Assembly: GCF_009720865.1 (NCBI RefSeq)
Contig: NZ_WNLA01000005.1
Span: forward strand, 62,001 to 126,000
DNA from: Pseudoduganella ginsengisoli
GTDB taxonomy: Bacteria > Pseudomonadota > Gammaproteobacteria > Burkholderiales > Burkholderiaceae_D
Reading direction: 5' to 3'
Length of the DNA: 64,000 nt
Below are positions 7,978-17,479 of this stretch, one piece after another (the stretch's first letter is position 1; the number at the start of each line of letters is the position of its first letter). A program made the translations under genes and the position numbers. Below the pieces are notes generated by a model. That model saw only the letters and a list, made by a program, of their open reading frames with translations, ran no database searches and was not told where the DNA came from.

Positions 7978-8844
7978 CCTCCGACGCGCGATCCACCAGC
8001 CCTCCAGCATATATACCACCAGCGCCGACCAGATCACGATAAAGCCTGCCAGCCGCTCCGGCGAAAACGCTTCGCCAAAGAACCACAGGCCCAGCAGCAT
8101 TTGCATGGTGGGCGACAGGTATTGCAGCATGCCCAGCACAGACATCGGGATGCGGCGCGCACCGGCCGCAAACAGCAGCAGTGGAATGGCGGTGATCGGA
8201 CCGGCCGCCGCCAGCAGCCAGCGCGTGCTGGCCGGCGAATTGACGAACGTGTTTTCACCGTGCAGCGACAGCCAGCCCACATACGCCACCGCCAGCGGGA
8301 ACAGGATGATGGTCTCGAACGACAAGCCTTCCAGCGCCGCCAGCGCGGCTGTCTTGCGCAGCAAGCCATAGCCGCCAAACGTCAGCCCCAGTATCAGCGC
8401 AATGTATGGCGGCTTGCCCGCCTGCCATGTCAGCCACGCGACACCCACCGCGGCAAGGCCGACTGCCACCCACTGTCCGCGGCGCAGCTTTTCTTTTAAA
8501 AACACGAGGCCGAATAAGACATTGATGAGAGGATTGATGAAATAACCGAGGCTGGCATCGATGACGTGGCCATTTTTCACGGCCCAGATATAGAAAAACC
8601 AGTTGGCCGTCAGGAGCAGTGCGCTGGCAATGAAACTTGCCACGACTTTTGGCTTTTTCAGCACGTCCGGCAGCCAGCGCCACTGGCTGCGGGCTGTCAG
8701 GACGATACCGAGGAATACCAGCGACCACAGCATGCGGTGCGCAAGGATTTCCATGGGCGGCACGGGGCCGATGGCGTGGAAATACAGGGGAAACAAGCCC
8801 CAGCAAAAGAAAGCAAGGGCGGCGTACAGAATGCCTGGATTCAT
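7975..8844 (-). CDS. rarD: EamA/RarD family transporter
   Basis: A 289-residue inner-membrane protein with ten predicted hydrophobic helices. It matches the RarD branch of the drug/metabolite transporter superfamily: FFCWGLFPLYFHAI at the start, then PPMEILAHRMLWSL, LLLTANWFFYIWAV, DASLGYFINPLINVLFG, SVLGMLQYLSPTMQ and WSALVVYMLEG. The original E. coli name comes from a chloramphenicol-sensitivity phenotype; the natural substrate is unknown. It is transcribed away from kup across a 150-base divergent region. Confidence 0.9.
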   Translation of the reverse strand: MNPGILYAALAFFCWGLFPLYFHAIGPVPPMEILAHRMLWSLVFLGIVLTARSQWRWLPDVLKKPKVVASFIASALLLTANWFFYIWAVKNGHVIDASLGYFINPLINVLFGLVFLKEKLRRGQWVAVGLAAVGVAWLTWQAGKPPYIALILGLTFGGYGLLRKTAALAALEGLSFETIILFPLAVAYVGWLSLHGENTFVNSPASTRWLLAAAGPITAIPLLLFAAGARRIPMSVLGMLQYLSPTMQMLLGLWFFGEAFSPERLAGFIVIWSALVVYMLEGWWIARRR

Positions 8845-8994
8845 GAGTCAGACCTTTAAGCGCAACGGATGGCTGCGCGGAAACTTCGGGCGGTCTGCCA
8901 TTATCCCGGAAATCGTATAACACCGCTGAGAGCGGTAAAATCCGTTATTCAAACGGTAAAACGGGACTTGCAAATTGACTATAGTTAACCTATT

Positions 8995-10905
8995 GTGCAA
9001 CGCACCAAAACAACTTCAGGTGCAATCTTGACCGCGGAACATAAGAAGAGCAGCTTAGTCGCGCTGACCCTGGCTGCCGTCGGCATCGTCTATGGCGACA
9101 TTGGCACCAGTCCCCTGTATACGCTGAAAACCATTTTCGACCCGGAACACGGGCTCGTTCTCAATCCCGCCAATTTGACCGGCGTTGTGTCCCTGATTTT
9201 CTGGGGCTTGACGATGATCGTGTCACTCAAATACGTCACCTTGGTGCTGCGCGCGGATAACCGCGGCGAGGGCGGCGTGATGGCGCTGATGGCGCTGGCG
9301 CTCAATTCCGTCAGCAAGCGCTCCGGTTGGCATGGCCCGCTGCTGCTATTGGGCGTGTTTGGCGCCACGATGTTTTATGGCGACAGCGTGGTGACGCCGG
9401 CGATTTCCGTGCTGTCCGCCATCGAAGGGCTGGAAGTGGTGACGCCGGCCTTTAAACCCTATGTTGTGCCGCTGACGATCATCGTGCTGGTGTCGCTGTA
9501 TGCGCTGCAGCAGCATGGCACGGCTGGTATCGGACGCTGGTTCGGTCCTGTCATGGTGGTCTGGTTTGCTTCACTGGCTGTCATGGGCGTCCTCAATATC
9601 ATGAAGGCGCCGCAAATCCTGTCGGCACTGAATCCGTGGCATGCGCTGGTCTTCATGCTGAACAATAAATATGCGGGCTTCGTGGCGCTGGGCGCCGTCG
9701 TGCTGGCATTTACCGGCGCCGAAGCGCTATACGCGGACATGGGCCACTTCGGCAAGAAACCGATCCGCATGGCGTGGTTCCTCGTGACGTTCCCCGCGCT
9801 GGCGCTGAATTATCTGGGCCAGGGGGCGCTGCTGATCGCCACGCCGGCAGCGATTTCCAATCCTTTCTTCCAGCAACTGGGCAGCTGGAGCGTGATTCCG
9901 CTGGTCGTGTTGTCTACCATGGCCACTGTGATTGCATCGCAGGCGACGATTTCCGGCACGTTCTCGATGACGCGCCAGGCCATTGCACTGGGCTTGCTGC
10001 CCCGTATGCGCGTGCTGCACACGTCGGCCACGGAAATGGGCCAGGTCTATATCCCCGCCGTTAACTGGCTGCAGCTGGGCGTGGTGCTGATCGCCGTGCT
10101 GGGCTTTGGTTCATCGGAAAACCTGGCGGCTGCCTATGGCATCGCCGTGACGGCCACCATGCTGTCGACCACGATCCTGACGTTCTTCGTGACCCGCTAC
10201 CGCTGGCACTTGCCGCTGCTGGTGTGTTTCAGCGCCACCGGCTTCTTCATCTTCATCGACATCATGCTGTTCTCGGCTTCCACCTTGAAGCTGCTGCACG
10301 GCGGCTGGTTCCCGCTGCTGCTGGGTTCCGTGCTGTTGACGATCATGCTGACGTGGCGCACGGGCCGCGAACTGGTATTCCAGAACCTGGAAAAGCACGC
10401 GATTCCGCTCGATGCATTCCTGGAATCGCTGTTCATGGCGCCGCCCACCCGCGTGTATGGCACGGCGATTTTCCTGCGCGGCGAAAGCGACGGCGTGCCG
10501 CACGCGCTGCTGCACAACCTGTCGCACAACAAGGTGCTGCATGAACGGGTGGTGTTCATCACGGTCTACATCGTGGAAGAACCATGGGTGCCCGCTGCCG
10601 AGCAAGTCAAGATCACGGAACTGGGCCACCAGTGCTACCAGGTCAATGTGCATTACGGTTTCAAGGATGAACCAGACATTCCGAATGTGCTGAAACTGTG
10701 CGGCGCGCACGGGCTGGAATTCGACATGATGGAAACGTCGTTCTTCATCGCCCGCCAGACGGTGATTTCCACGCCGGGTTCCGGCATGGTGTCGTGGCGC
10801 GAGCATTTGTTTGTCGCCATGTCGCGCAATGCCCGTGCGGCGGCCGACTATTACCAGATTCCGCCGAACCGGGTCATTGAACTGGGTACCCAGGTGGAAA
10901 TCTGA
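8995..10905 (+). CDS. kup: Low-affinity potassium transporter Kup
   Basis: About 636 residues in the inner membrane with ~12 hydrophobic helices and a C-terminal cytoplasmic domain. KUP hallmark at the N terminus: AVGIVYGDIGTSPLYTLKTI; also DNRGEGGVMALMALAL, GDSVVTPAISVLSAIEGLE and LNYLGQGALLI. Kup takes up potassium with protons. The start is uncertain: GTG at 8995 gives an 11-residue extension, while TTG at 9028 gives the family-typical TAEHKKSSL beginning. Neither has a strong ribosome binding site. Upstream (8930-8990) there are short inverted repeats ACCGCT/AGCGGT but no clear promoter. Confidence 0.93.
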   Translation: MQRTKTTSGAILTAEHKKSSLVALTLAAVGIVYGDIGTSPLYTLKTIFDPEHGLVLNPANLTGVVSLIFWGLTMIVSLKYVTLVLRADNRGEGGVMALMALALNSVSKRSGWHGPLLLLGVFGATMFYGDSVVTPAISVLSAIEGLEVVTPAFKPYVVPLTIIVLVSLYALQQHGTAGIGRWFGPVMVVWFASLAVMGVLNIMKAPQILSALNPWHALVFMLNNKYAGFVALGAVVLAFTGAEALYADMGHFGKKPIRMAWFLVTFPALALNYLGQGALLIATPAAISNPFFQQLGSWSVIPLVVLSTMATVIASQATISGTFSMTRQAIALGLLPRMRVLHTSATEMGQVYIPAVNWLQLGVVLIAVLGFGSSENLAAAYGIAVTATMLSTTILTFFVTRYRWHLPLLVCFSATGFFIFIDIMLFSASTLKLLHGGWFPLLLGSVLLTIMLTWRTGRELVFQNLEKHAIPLDAFLESLFMAPPTRVYGTAIFLRGESDGVPHALLHNLSHNKVLHERVVFITVYIVEEPWVPAAEQVKITELGHQCYQVNVHYGFKDEPDIPNVLKLCGAHGLEFDMMETSFFIARQTVISTPGSGMVSWREHLFVAMSRNARAAADYYQIPPNRVIELGTQVEI

Positions 10906-11012
10906 TCTTCAAATTTGTAACGGCAGCCTACATCCGGCGAAGGGCAGGCGGCAGTCTGCTACACTGCTGCCCTGGCCGGATCGGCATGTCTACTATTGCA
11001 AAAAAGGGTGTT

Positions 11013-11888
11013 ATGAAATCGATGTTCTTGAAATTCGTACCGCTGTTCTGCGCGCTGACGCTGACGGCGTGCGGCGGCGGCGCCAAGAAAACCACGACGG
11101 TGGAAATCCCTGCCCAACCGGCCCCTCCTTACAAGACCAACCTCATAGAAGGCAAGGGCGACACCGTGGTGGCAGGCGACCTGGCCACCGTCAACTACAC
11201 GGGTTACCTGTACGACAGCACCAAGCCAAATTCCCGTGGCACCGAGTTTGAAAAGGGGACCCGCAGCTTCGCTCCTGGCACCGGCGCCGTGCTGCCAGGT
11301 ACCAATTATTCGCTGTTGGGCTGGGACCAGGAAGTGCCGGGCATGAGAGTGGGAGGCAAAGCCAATCTGGTCCTGCCATATAACCTCGCGTACGGCGTGC
11401 ATGAATACACCAGCCCGACCGGCATCAAAGTGCCGGTCTATACGCCGGTCGTGTTTGAAGTGGAAGTGGTATCGGTGAAGAAGGCGTCGCCATCGGCCGC
11501 AGTGACGATCGCCGACATCACGGTGGGTACCGGCGCAGCTGTCGAGTACAGCAAGACGTACGCCGCCAAATATACGGGCTGGCTGTATGACTCCAGCAAA
11601 GCGGGTTGCAGCGCTACCCAACTGGATGCCGCCAAGGATTGCAAGGGTGCGCAATTCGATACCAACACCAGCGGCACCTTTACCTTTTCGTTGAATGGCG
11701 GCCTGATCAAGGGTTGGGACCGGGGCGTCCTGGGCATGAAAGTCGGTGGCAAGCGCACTGTGGTTATTCCGCCAGAACTGGGCTATGGCAGCACGCCGCA
11801 GACCAAGACGGAAAATGGCGTCACCACCACCACGATTCCGGCCAACTCCACCCTGGTGTTTGAGATCGAGCTGGTGAGCGTGAAGTAA
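11013..11888 (+). CDS. Lipoprotein with two tandem FKBP-type peptidyl-prolyl isomerase domains
   Basis: 291 residues from the ATG at 11013, chosen because AAAAAAGGG lies at ideal distance; an upstream in-frame ATG at 10986 lacks a Shine-Dalgarno. Signal peptide with lipobox LTAC-GGG, so it should be lipid-anchored. Domain 1 (about 45-140) has GDLATVNYTGYLYDS, LLGWDQEVPGMRVGGK and YNLAYG. Domain 2 (about 160-290) has AAKYTGWLYDS, LIKGWDRGVLGMKVGGK, VIPPELGYG and NSTLVFEIELVSV. Domain 2 keeps the isomerase pocket residues better; domain 1 has a degenerate loop. Two FKBP domains in one lipoprotein is unusual; a periplasmic folding role is inferred. Confidence 0.85.
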   Translation: MKSMFLKFVPLFCALTLTACGGGAKKTTTVEIPAQPAPPYKTNLIEGKGDTVVAGDLATVNYTGYLYDSTKPNSRGTEFEKGTRSFAPGTGAVLPGTNYSLLGWDQEVPGMRVGGKANLVLPYNLAYGVHEYTSPTGIKVPVYTPVVFEVEVVSVKKASPSAAVTIADITVGTGAAVEYSKTYAAKYTGWLYDSSKAGCSATQLDAAKDCKGAQFDTNTSGTFTFSLNGGLIKGWDRGVLGMKVGGKRTVVIPPELGYGSTPQTKTENGVTTTTIPANSTLVFEIELVSVK

Positions 11889-11904
11889 ATCCAGCTTGCT
11901 GAGA

Positions 11905-11940
11905 AAAATCCCCGCTTGCGTGTGCAGCGGGGATTTTTTT
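11905..11940. terminator. Bidirectional terminator between FKBP lipoprotein and ABC permease
   Basis: AAAATCCCCGCT and AGCGGGGATTTT pair around a 9-base loop, followed by a T-run on the plus strand and an AAAAA/TTTTT tract on the other. It sits between convergent genes. Confidence 0.88.
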
Positions 11941-11948
11941 CGCCTGGG

Positions 11949-14330
11949 CTATCCGCGCAATGCTGCAGCAGGCGATAGCCGTAACGCAGCAATCGTATGG
12001 CGCGCGGTAGCCATCAGCGCCACCAGCACCGCCAGCATCAGCGCACCCGCCAGCGGCCACCACCCCATCGGCGCCTGTTCCACGTAGGCTGCCAGGTAGT
12101 GCTGCATGGCCAGCGCCGCCAACGGCAGGCCCAGCACGGCGCCAGCGCCGATCAAGACTGCGAACTCGCGCGCCACCAGGCGTGCAATGGCTGCCTTGCC
12201 GGCGCCATGCAGCTTGCGCAGTACGATTTCCTTGCGGCTGCGCTGAACGCTATAAGCCGACAGCACGTAAATGCCGCATGCCGCCAGCATGACAGCGATC
12301 AGGCTGGCCGACGCCATCATGCGGGCCAGCCGCGCATCTTCCTCATATGCCAGGCCGAACATGCTGGCGGCGCTGCGCAATTCCAGGTCCTGGTCGGGGA
12401 AATAGCGCTGCCACAGCGGCAGGATGGCCTGGCTGACGGCGGCCATATCGCCGTCCGCACGCAGGCTGGCAACGGCGCCGCCGCGCGCCGTGTATGCCAG
12501 TGGCTGTGCGTGCTGGCGCAGGCTTTGATAGCGCACTTCCGGCGCAATGCCCACGATCGTGAACTCGCCAAGCCGCTGCCCGACCGCGTCTTGCGGCGCA
12601 GTGAAACCCAGCGCCAGTGCTGCCGCCACGTTCAGCACGACGTTGCGGCTGTCCGGCGGATCCTGTTCTTTGTCGAACAGGCGGCCATACAGCGGCTTCA
12701 AGCCATAGACGGCGAAAAATTCCGGGCTGACGGTGCGCAGTTCCACGCGCACCGATGCGCCATGGCGGTCGCGCATCACGCCGGTCATCATGTTGTCGTC
12801 GCGCCCCACGGCTTCGGACATGGTGTTCACGCCACGGATACCAGGCAGGCGCGCTACCGCATCGAGGAAGTCTTTTGCGGCAGGTTGGCCGCTACCGGTG
12901 GGCAGATCCAGCACCAGCAAGCCATCAGGATCGAAGCCACGGTCCGCGTGGCTGGCGTAACTGGTTTGCCATGCGATGGCCAGCGTGGTTGCCGCCAGCG
13001 CCATGGCGGCGCCGAATTGCAGTACCGTCAGCGCGCGGCGCAGCCACAGGCCCGTTGCCGTTTCGCTGTCGCCCCGTCCCGCCAATGCGGCAGCGGCGCG
13101 TACGCGCAGGGCGATCCAGGCCGGATAGACGCCAGCGCACAGTCCCACCAGTACACCCAGCGCCAGGGCTGCCGCGCAATTGGCGGGCGACAGCAGGCCG
13201 TCCAGCTTGCGGTCCACCAGCGCGGCAAACGCAGGGAGGCAAAGCCACACCAGCACCAGGCCGGCCACAGTTGCCAGCAGCGCCACCAGCGACGATTCAG
13301 CCAGGAATTGCATCACCAGCCGCGCCGGGCTGGCGCCCAGCAGCTTGCGCATGGCGATTTCGCGCTGGCGCCGCAATGTGCGCACGGTAGCCAGGTTGAC
13401 ATAGTTGGCGGCTGCCAGCAGCAGGATCAGTACCGCCACCGCCGCCAGCGCCAAGACGCTGTTGCGGTTGCCATAGCGGCTGCCGTAGCGGCCGGCCGCC
13501 AGTTCGGCGTCGAAGTACACGTCCGGCAGTGCGGCTAGCGCAATATCGGTCACATTGCGGCCATTGAGGTTTTGTCCCAGCGGGCCATTGCGCACTGCGA
13601 TTTCGCTCGGGTGGCTGTTGACGAACGATTGCAGCTGCTGCGCCAGCCTGCCCGGATCGGCGCCTGGTTTCAGGCGCAGGTAAATGGAACCACGGCGGCG
13701 CAGGTTGGTGCTGTAATCGGCGCGGTCCGGCCAGGCGCTGCTGGCCGTTCCCGCAAGGGCCTGGTAAGGCATCGTGCTGTTGGCGGGAGCATCCGCCACC
13801 ACGGCCAATACTTGCAGCGCCGTGTCGTTGAGCATGACGCTGCGGCCCAGCACGGTCTCGCCGCCGAGCATTTTGCGCGCCAGTTCCTGCGTCAGCGCCA
13901 GGCCATCCGGCCGGGTTAGCGCGGCCTTTAAATCGCCTTGCAGCGCGCGCAAGCCCAGCATCCCGATGGCAGCGGGATCGGCCACACCGAGTTGCGCCTT
14001 GTAGCGCTGGCGGTCTACCTTCAATTGCACGTCCAGCTCGCGCAGGATGGTGGCCTGCTCCACCATGCCGGTCGCCAGCGCCGCGTCGCGCAGCGGCAGC
14101 CCGGCATGAATCGCCCATTCAGGACGGGGAAACACGTTGATGCGCTGCTTGACGGCATACACCCGCGCCGCATCCGGCACGTGGCTGTTGTAGCTGAGGC
14201 AGTAGCGCACAAAGCCCAGCAGCAGGAAGCAGGTGGCCAGCCCCACGGCCAGCCCGGCAATGGAGACGAGGGAATAGGCGCGCTCTTGCCACAGCATGCG
14301 CCAGCCGATACGAAAATCACGCAATGTCAT
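11949..14330 (-). CDS. FtsX/MacB-type ABC transporter permease, last gene of efflux operon
   Basis: 793 residues from the ATG at 14330, which has GGAATCC before it; the open frame continues upstream without coding character. N-terminal TM in MTLRDFRIGWRMLWQERAYS then LAVGLATCFLLLGFV, a large periplasmic MacB-core domain, three TM helices near 290-440, a second periplasmic domain and terminal TM helices (the duplicated 8-TM or 10-TM permease layout). It is clearly paralogous to the gene upstream (same RDFRIGWR opening, REIAMRKLLGASPARL versus PEIALRKLLGAGRARV, EIVLRKLHGA in both). It probably pairs with the single ATPase at 16771-17451 to export a peptide, antibiotic or lipid. Confidence 0.85.
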   Translation of the reverse strand: MTLRDFRIGWRMLWQERAYSLVSIAGLAVGLATCFLLLGFVRYCLSYNSHVPDAARVYAVKQRINVFPRPEWAIHAGLPLRDAALATGMVEQATILRELDVQLKVDRQRYKAQLGVADPAAIGMLGLRALQGDLKAALTRPDGLALTQELARKMLGGETVLGRSVMLNDTALQVLAVVADAPANSTMPYQALAGTASSAWPDRADYSTNLRRRGSIYLRLKPGADPGRLAQQLQSFVNSHPSEIAVRNGPLGQNLNGRNVTDIALAALPDVYFDAELAAGRYGSRYGNRNSVLALAAVAVLILLLAAANYVNLATVRTLRRQREIAMRKLLGASPARLVMQFLAESSLVALLATVAGLVLVWLCLPAFAALVDRKLDGLLSPANCAAALALGVLVGLCAGVYPAWIALRVRAAAALAGRGDSETATGLWLRRALTVLQFGAAMALAATTLAIAWQTSYASHADRGFDPDGLLVLDLPTGSGQPAAKDFLDAVARLPGIRGVNTMSEAVGRDDNMMTGVMRDRHGASVRVELRTVSPEFFAVYGLKPLYGRLFDKEQDPPDSRNVVLNVAAALALGFTAPQDAVGQRLGEFTIVGIAPEVRYQSLRQHAQPLAYTARGGAVASLRADGDMAAVSQAILPLWQRYFPDQDLELRSAASMFGLAYEEDARLARMMASASLIAVMLAACGIYVLSAYSVQRSRKEIVLRKLHGAGKAAIARLVAREFAVLIGAGAVLGLPLAALAMQHYLAAYVEQAPMGWWPLAGALMLAVLVALMATARHTIAALRLSPAAALRG

Positions 14331-14347
14331 GATGGATTCCAAGGTGA

Positions 14348-14375
14348 GGATGCCCGGCCTGAAGGCCCGGCCCCC
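14348..14375 (-). repeat. Dispersed 28-bp hairpin repeat, copy B
   Basis: On the minus strand GGGGGCCGGGCC-TTC-AGGCCGGGCATCC, immediately after the stop of the upstream permease gene and before the downstream permease start. Same element as 1531-1558 and 44143-44170. As a hairpin between two operon genes it may lower downstream expression or stabilise the upstream message. Confidence 0.7.
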
Positions 14376-14377
14376 TT

Positions 14378-16774
14378 TTATGTACGTAACGCCAGCGCCG
14401 GCGGCAGGCGCAGCGCGGCCAGTGTGTGGCGGATAGTGGCGGCCAGCGACACGGCTGCGACAGCGCCCAGCGCCGCCAGCAAGGTCCAGCCGCCAATTGG
14501 CGCGCGCTCGGCAAATGGGGCCAGATAAGTCTGGATCGCCAGCGCGGCAGCCGGAAGGCCCAGCAGCGCCGCACAACCCAGCATCCACGCGAACTCCCTG
14601 CCCAGCAGGCGGGCAATGGCGCCGCCACGCGCGCCATGCAGCTTGCGCAGCACGATTTCACGGGCGCGGCGCTGCACGGTGTAAGCGGACAGCACATAGA
14701 TGCCGAACGCCGACAGCAGCAGCGCCGTGGCGCTGGCCACTGCCAGCAGTCCGGCCAGGCGTGCATCGTCTGCATAGTTTTCCGTGTAATAGCTGCCGGC
14801 GCGGCGGATGTCCGGCAAATTGTCCGGGAAGTATTGCCGCCACAGCGCGTCTGCCGCGCGTTCCAGGTCCGCCATATCGCCACGGTAGCGTACAGTGAGG
14901 ACGGAGGCGTTCAGGCTGTTGCGGTAAATGACCGGCGTGGCCTGCTCGCGCAGCGACTGGTAGCGCAAGTCCGGCACGATGCCCACCACCACTGGCTGCA
15001 CGGCGCCTTTGCCTTTCATGACTTGCACTGTCTGTCCCACCGCCTCTTGTGGCGTGGCATAGCCCAGCGCTTTGGCAGCGGCTGCGTTCAGCACCACGGA
15101 GCCATCGTTGGTTTCCTGTTCGCGCTGCGGATCGAACAGGCGTCCGGCCAGCGCCTGCACGCCATAGACGTGGAAAAAGTTGGGCGAGACCATGCGCTCC
15201 TGCATGGCGGCGGAATGGCCATCGGGGCGCTGTACCGGATTGTTCAGGCCAAGATAAAAGCGTCCGGCCGGCGCCGGCGAAATGGCGACGCCCTCCACAC
15301 CTGACACGCGCTGCAGCGCGTCGCGCAACTGGCGCGCCGCCTGGCCCTCCCACATCTGCGTGGGCAAGTCCAGTACCAGCAGCGGACGCGGATCAAAGCC
15401 TGGTTCCGCCGCGCTGGCATAGCGCGTCTGCCACGCGACCGCCAGGGTGGTGGCGGTCAGGCCCATGGCGGCCGTCATTTGCAGTACGGTGACCGTGCGG
15501 CGCAGCCACGCGGTACTGTGGGTTTCCTGGCCGCCGCGTCCTTCCAGCGCATGGGCAGGGCGCACGTGCAGTGCGACCCAGGCCGGATACAGGCCCGCCA
15601 GCACACCGGTGGCGGCGCCGATGGCCAACGCCGCCAGCACGGTCCCGATACCGGCTGCAGCAGCCAGCGGGCGGTTCAGCAGCTGCGAACAGGCAGGCAG
15701 CAGCAGCCACGCCAGCAGCAGGCCGGCCGTCGTCGCCAGCAGCGCCACCAGCATGGATTCCGCCAGCAGCAGGCCGGCCACACGGGCGCGCCCTGCGCCG
15801 AGCAGCTTGCGCAGCGCGATTTCAGGACGGCGGCGCATGACACGCACAGTCGCCAGGTTCACGTAGTTGATGGTAGCCAGCAGCAAGATCAACCCTGCAA
15901 TGGCGCCGACGCCCATCACCAGCGCCGGATTGCCATGGCGGCCCTGCACATCCTTGCTGGCGAGGTCCCGGTCGAAATACCAGCCGCGCAGCGGTGTCAG
16001 GCCCAGGTGCATGGCGCCTGCTTTGCTTTGGGCGAGGCGGGGCGCCTGGTCCAGCGCATGCTGCAGCGCCTGCAGCATGGCTTGCGGCGTGGCGCCGGGC
16101 GCCAGCCGCACGTACAGCAGCGTGACGATGCCGCCCCAGTTGCGTTCCCATGACTTGCGCTGTTCGTCTTGTATCAGGCGGCTGCCGAGACCGAACAGGG
16201 CCTGGTATTTCAGGCTGGAGGCGGCAGGGGGATCGGGCACGACGGCCGCCACGTTAAAACTGATGTTTTCCAAGGTGAGTGGTTTGCCGATCGCGCTGCC
16301 GGTGTTGCCGAACAGCCGGCGCGCCACGCTTTCCGTCAGTGCGACAGCATCCGGCCGCTCCAGCGCGGCCTGCAAGTCGCCTTGCACGGCGTACAAGCCC
16401 AGTACCTTGGGCATGCCGGTACTGAAAACGTTGATGTCCAGTTCCGTGAGGCTGGCGCCCTGGCGCAATGTCACGCCGCCAGTCAGGGCCACGGCGGCGG
16501 CTTCCGCCAGGCCGCTGCGTTCGGCCACGCCCAGCAGGCCGAATGGCGAGCGCTCATACCAGCCGCCGACGGATGGCGACTCGATCCGGGTTTTCGCCAC
16601 GTACACGCGGTCCGCTTGCGGCACATGGCTCTCGTAGCTGTAGCTGAAGCGCACATACGCCAGCAGCAGGAAGCAGGCGGCCAGGCCCGCAGCCAAGCCG
16701 ATGATGGTGACGGCTGAATAGGCGCGCTCCTGCAGCAGCAGGCGCCAGCCGATGCGAAAGTCGCGCAGCATCAT
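14378..16774 (-). CDS. FtsX/MacB-type ABC transporter permease (paralogue)
   Basis: 798 residues; begins MMLRDFRIGWRLLLQERAYS with the first TM segment (TIIGLAAGLAACFLLLAYV). Same architecture as the neighbouring permease: duplicated TM-periplasmic units, with conserved cytoplasmic coupling segments PEIALRKLLGAGRARV near residue 315 and REIVLRKLHGARGGAI near residue 710 that contact the ATPase. The start overlaps the ATPase stop by 4 bases (ATGA), showing translational coupling. The two permeases with one ATPase suggest a heterodimeric pump. Confidence 0.86.
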   Translation of the reverse strand: MMLRDFRIGWRLLLQERAYSAVTIIGLAAGLAACFLLLAYVRFSYSYESHVPQADRVYVAKTRIESPSVGGWYERSPFGLLGVAERSGLAEAAAVALTGGVTLRQGASLTELDINVFSTGMPKVLGLYAVQGDLQAALERPDAVALTESVARRLFGNTGSAIGKPLTLENISFNVAAVVPDPPAASSLKYQALFGLGSRLIQDEQRKSWERNWGGIVTLLYVRLAPGATPQAMLQALQHALDQAPRLAQSKAGAMHLGLTPLRGWYFDRDLASKDVQGRHGNPALVMGVGAIAGLILLLATINYVNLATVRVMRRRPEIALRKLLGAGRARVAGLLLAESMLVALLATTAGLLLAWLLLPACSQLLNRPLAAAAGIGTVLAALAIGAATGVLAGLYPAWVALHVRPAHALEGRGGQETHSTAWLRRTVTVLQMTAAMGLTATTLAVAWQTRYASAAEPGFDPRPLLVLDLPTQMWEGQAARQLRDALQRVSGVEGVAISPAPAGRFYLGLNNPVQRPDGHSAAMQERMVSPNFFHVYGVQALAGRLFDPQREQETNDGSVVLNAAAAKALGYATPQEAVGQTVQVMKGKGAVQPVVVGIVPDLRYQSLREQATPVIYRNSLNASVLTVRYRGDMADLERAADALWRQYFPDNLPDIRRAGSYYTENYADDARLAGLLAVASATALLLSAFGIYVLSAYTVQRRAREIVLRKLHGARGGAIARLLGREFAWMLGCAALLGLPAAALAIQTYLAPFAERAPIGGWTLLAALGAVAAVSLAATIRHTLAALRLPPALALRT

Positions 16775-17451
16775 GCGGCGCGCAGCGCATCGACCATGAT
16801 GCGGCCATCGAGCAGGTTGATGGTGCGCGATGCCTGTGCCGCATGGGCCGGCGAGTGCGTCACCATGACGACCGTGGTGCCTTCGGCGTTGATGGTGCGC
16901 AGCAGGCGCATGACTTCATCGCCGTGCGCCGTATCCAGGTTACCGGTCGGTTCGTCGGCCAGCAGCACGGCCGGCCCTGCCACCAGCGCGCGGGCAATGG
17001 CCACGCGCTGCTGCTGGCCGCCGGACAGCTGGGACGGGCGGTGTCCTGCGCGATGCAGCACGCCCAGCTTGTTCAGCATGGCCGTCACCTTGGCTTCGCG
17101 CTCGCGCGACGGCATGCCGGTATATTCCAGCGCCAGTTCCACGTTCTCAAAGACGCTCAATTCTTCGATCAGGTTGAAGCTCTGGAAAATGAAACCAATG
17201 CGGCCGCGCCGCAATGCATTGAGTTTGGCTTCGCTCCACCCCGCCACGTTGGTGCCATCGAACCAGTATTCGCCGCTGCTGGGCACGTCGAGCAGGCCGA
17301 GGAGGCTGAGCAGCGTGGACTTGCCGCAGCCGGACGGACCGGTGATGGCGACATATTCGCCGGCGTCGATTTCCAGGTCGATGCGGTCCAGCGCCGTAGT
17401 CTGGACTTCGCCTGCCTGATGGATTTTGCTGACACAAGAGAGCTTGAGCAT
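16771..17451 (-). CDS. MacB/LolD-like ABC transporter ATP-binding protein
   Basis: 226 residues from the ATG at 17451, preceded by AAAGGA; the open frame extends 135 codons upstream but that part is out of phase with family length. Walker A GPSGCGKST near residue 38, Q-loop FIFQSFNLIEE, signature LSGGQQQRVAIARAL, Walker B VLLADEPTGNLD and H-loop VTHS are all intact. The LSGGQQQRVAIARALV and EPTGNLD forms belong to the LolD/MacB class (type VII exporters), consistent with the FtsX-type permeases and HlyD adaptor next to it. Confidence 0.93.
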   Translation of the reverse strand: MLKLSCVSKIHQAGEVQTTALDRIDLEIDAGEYVAITGPSGCGKSTLLSLLGLLDVPSSGEYWFDGTNVAGWSEAKLNALRRGRIGFIFQSFNLIEELSVFENVELALEYTGMPSREREAKVTAMLNKLGVLHRAGHRPSQLSGGQQQRVAIARALVAGPAVLLADEPTGNLDTAHGDEVMRLLRTINAEGTTVVMVTHSPAHAAQASRTINLLDGRIMVDALRAA

Positions 17452-17479
17452 GAAGGATTCCTTTTGTTTGGTGGAGAGC

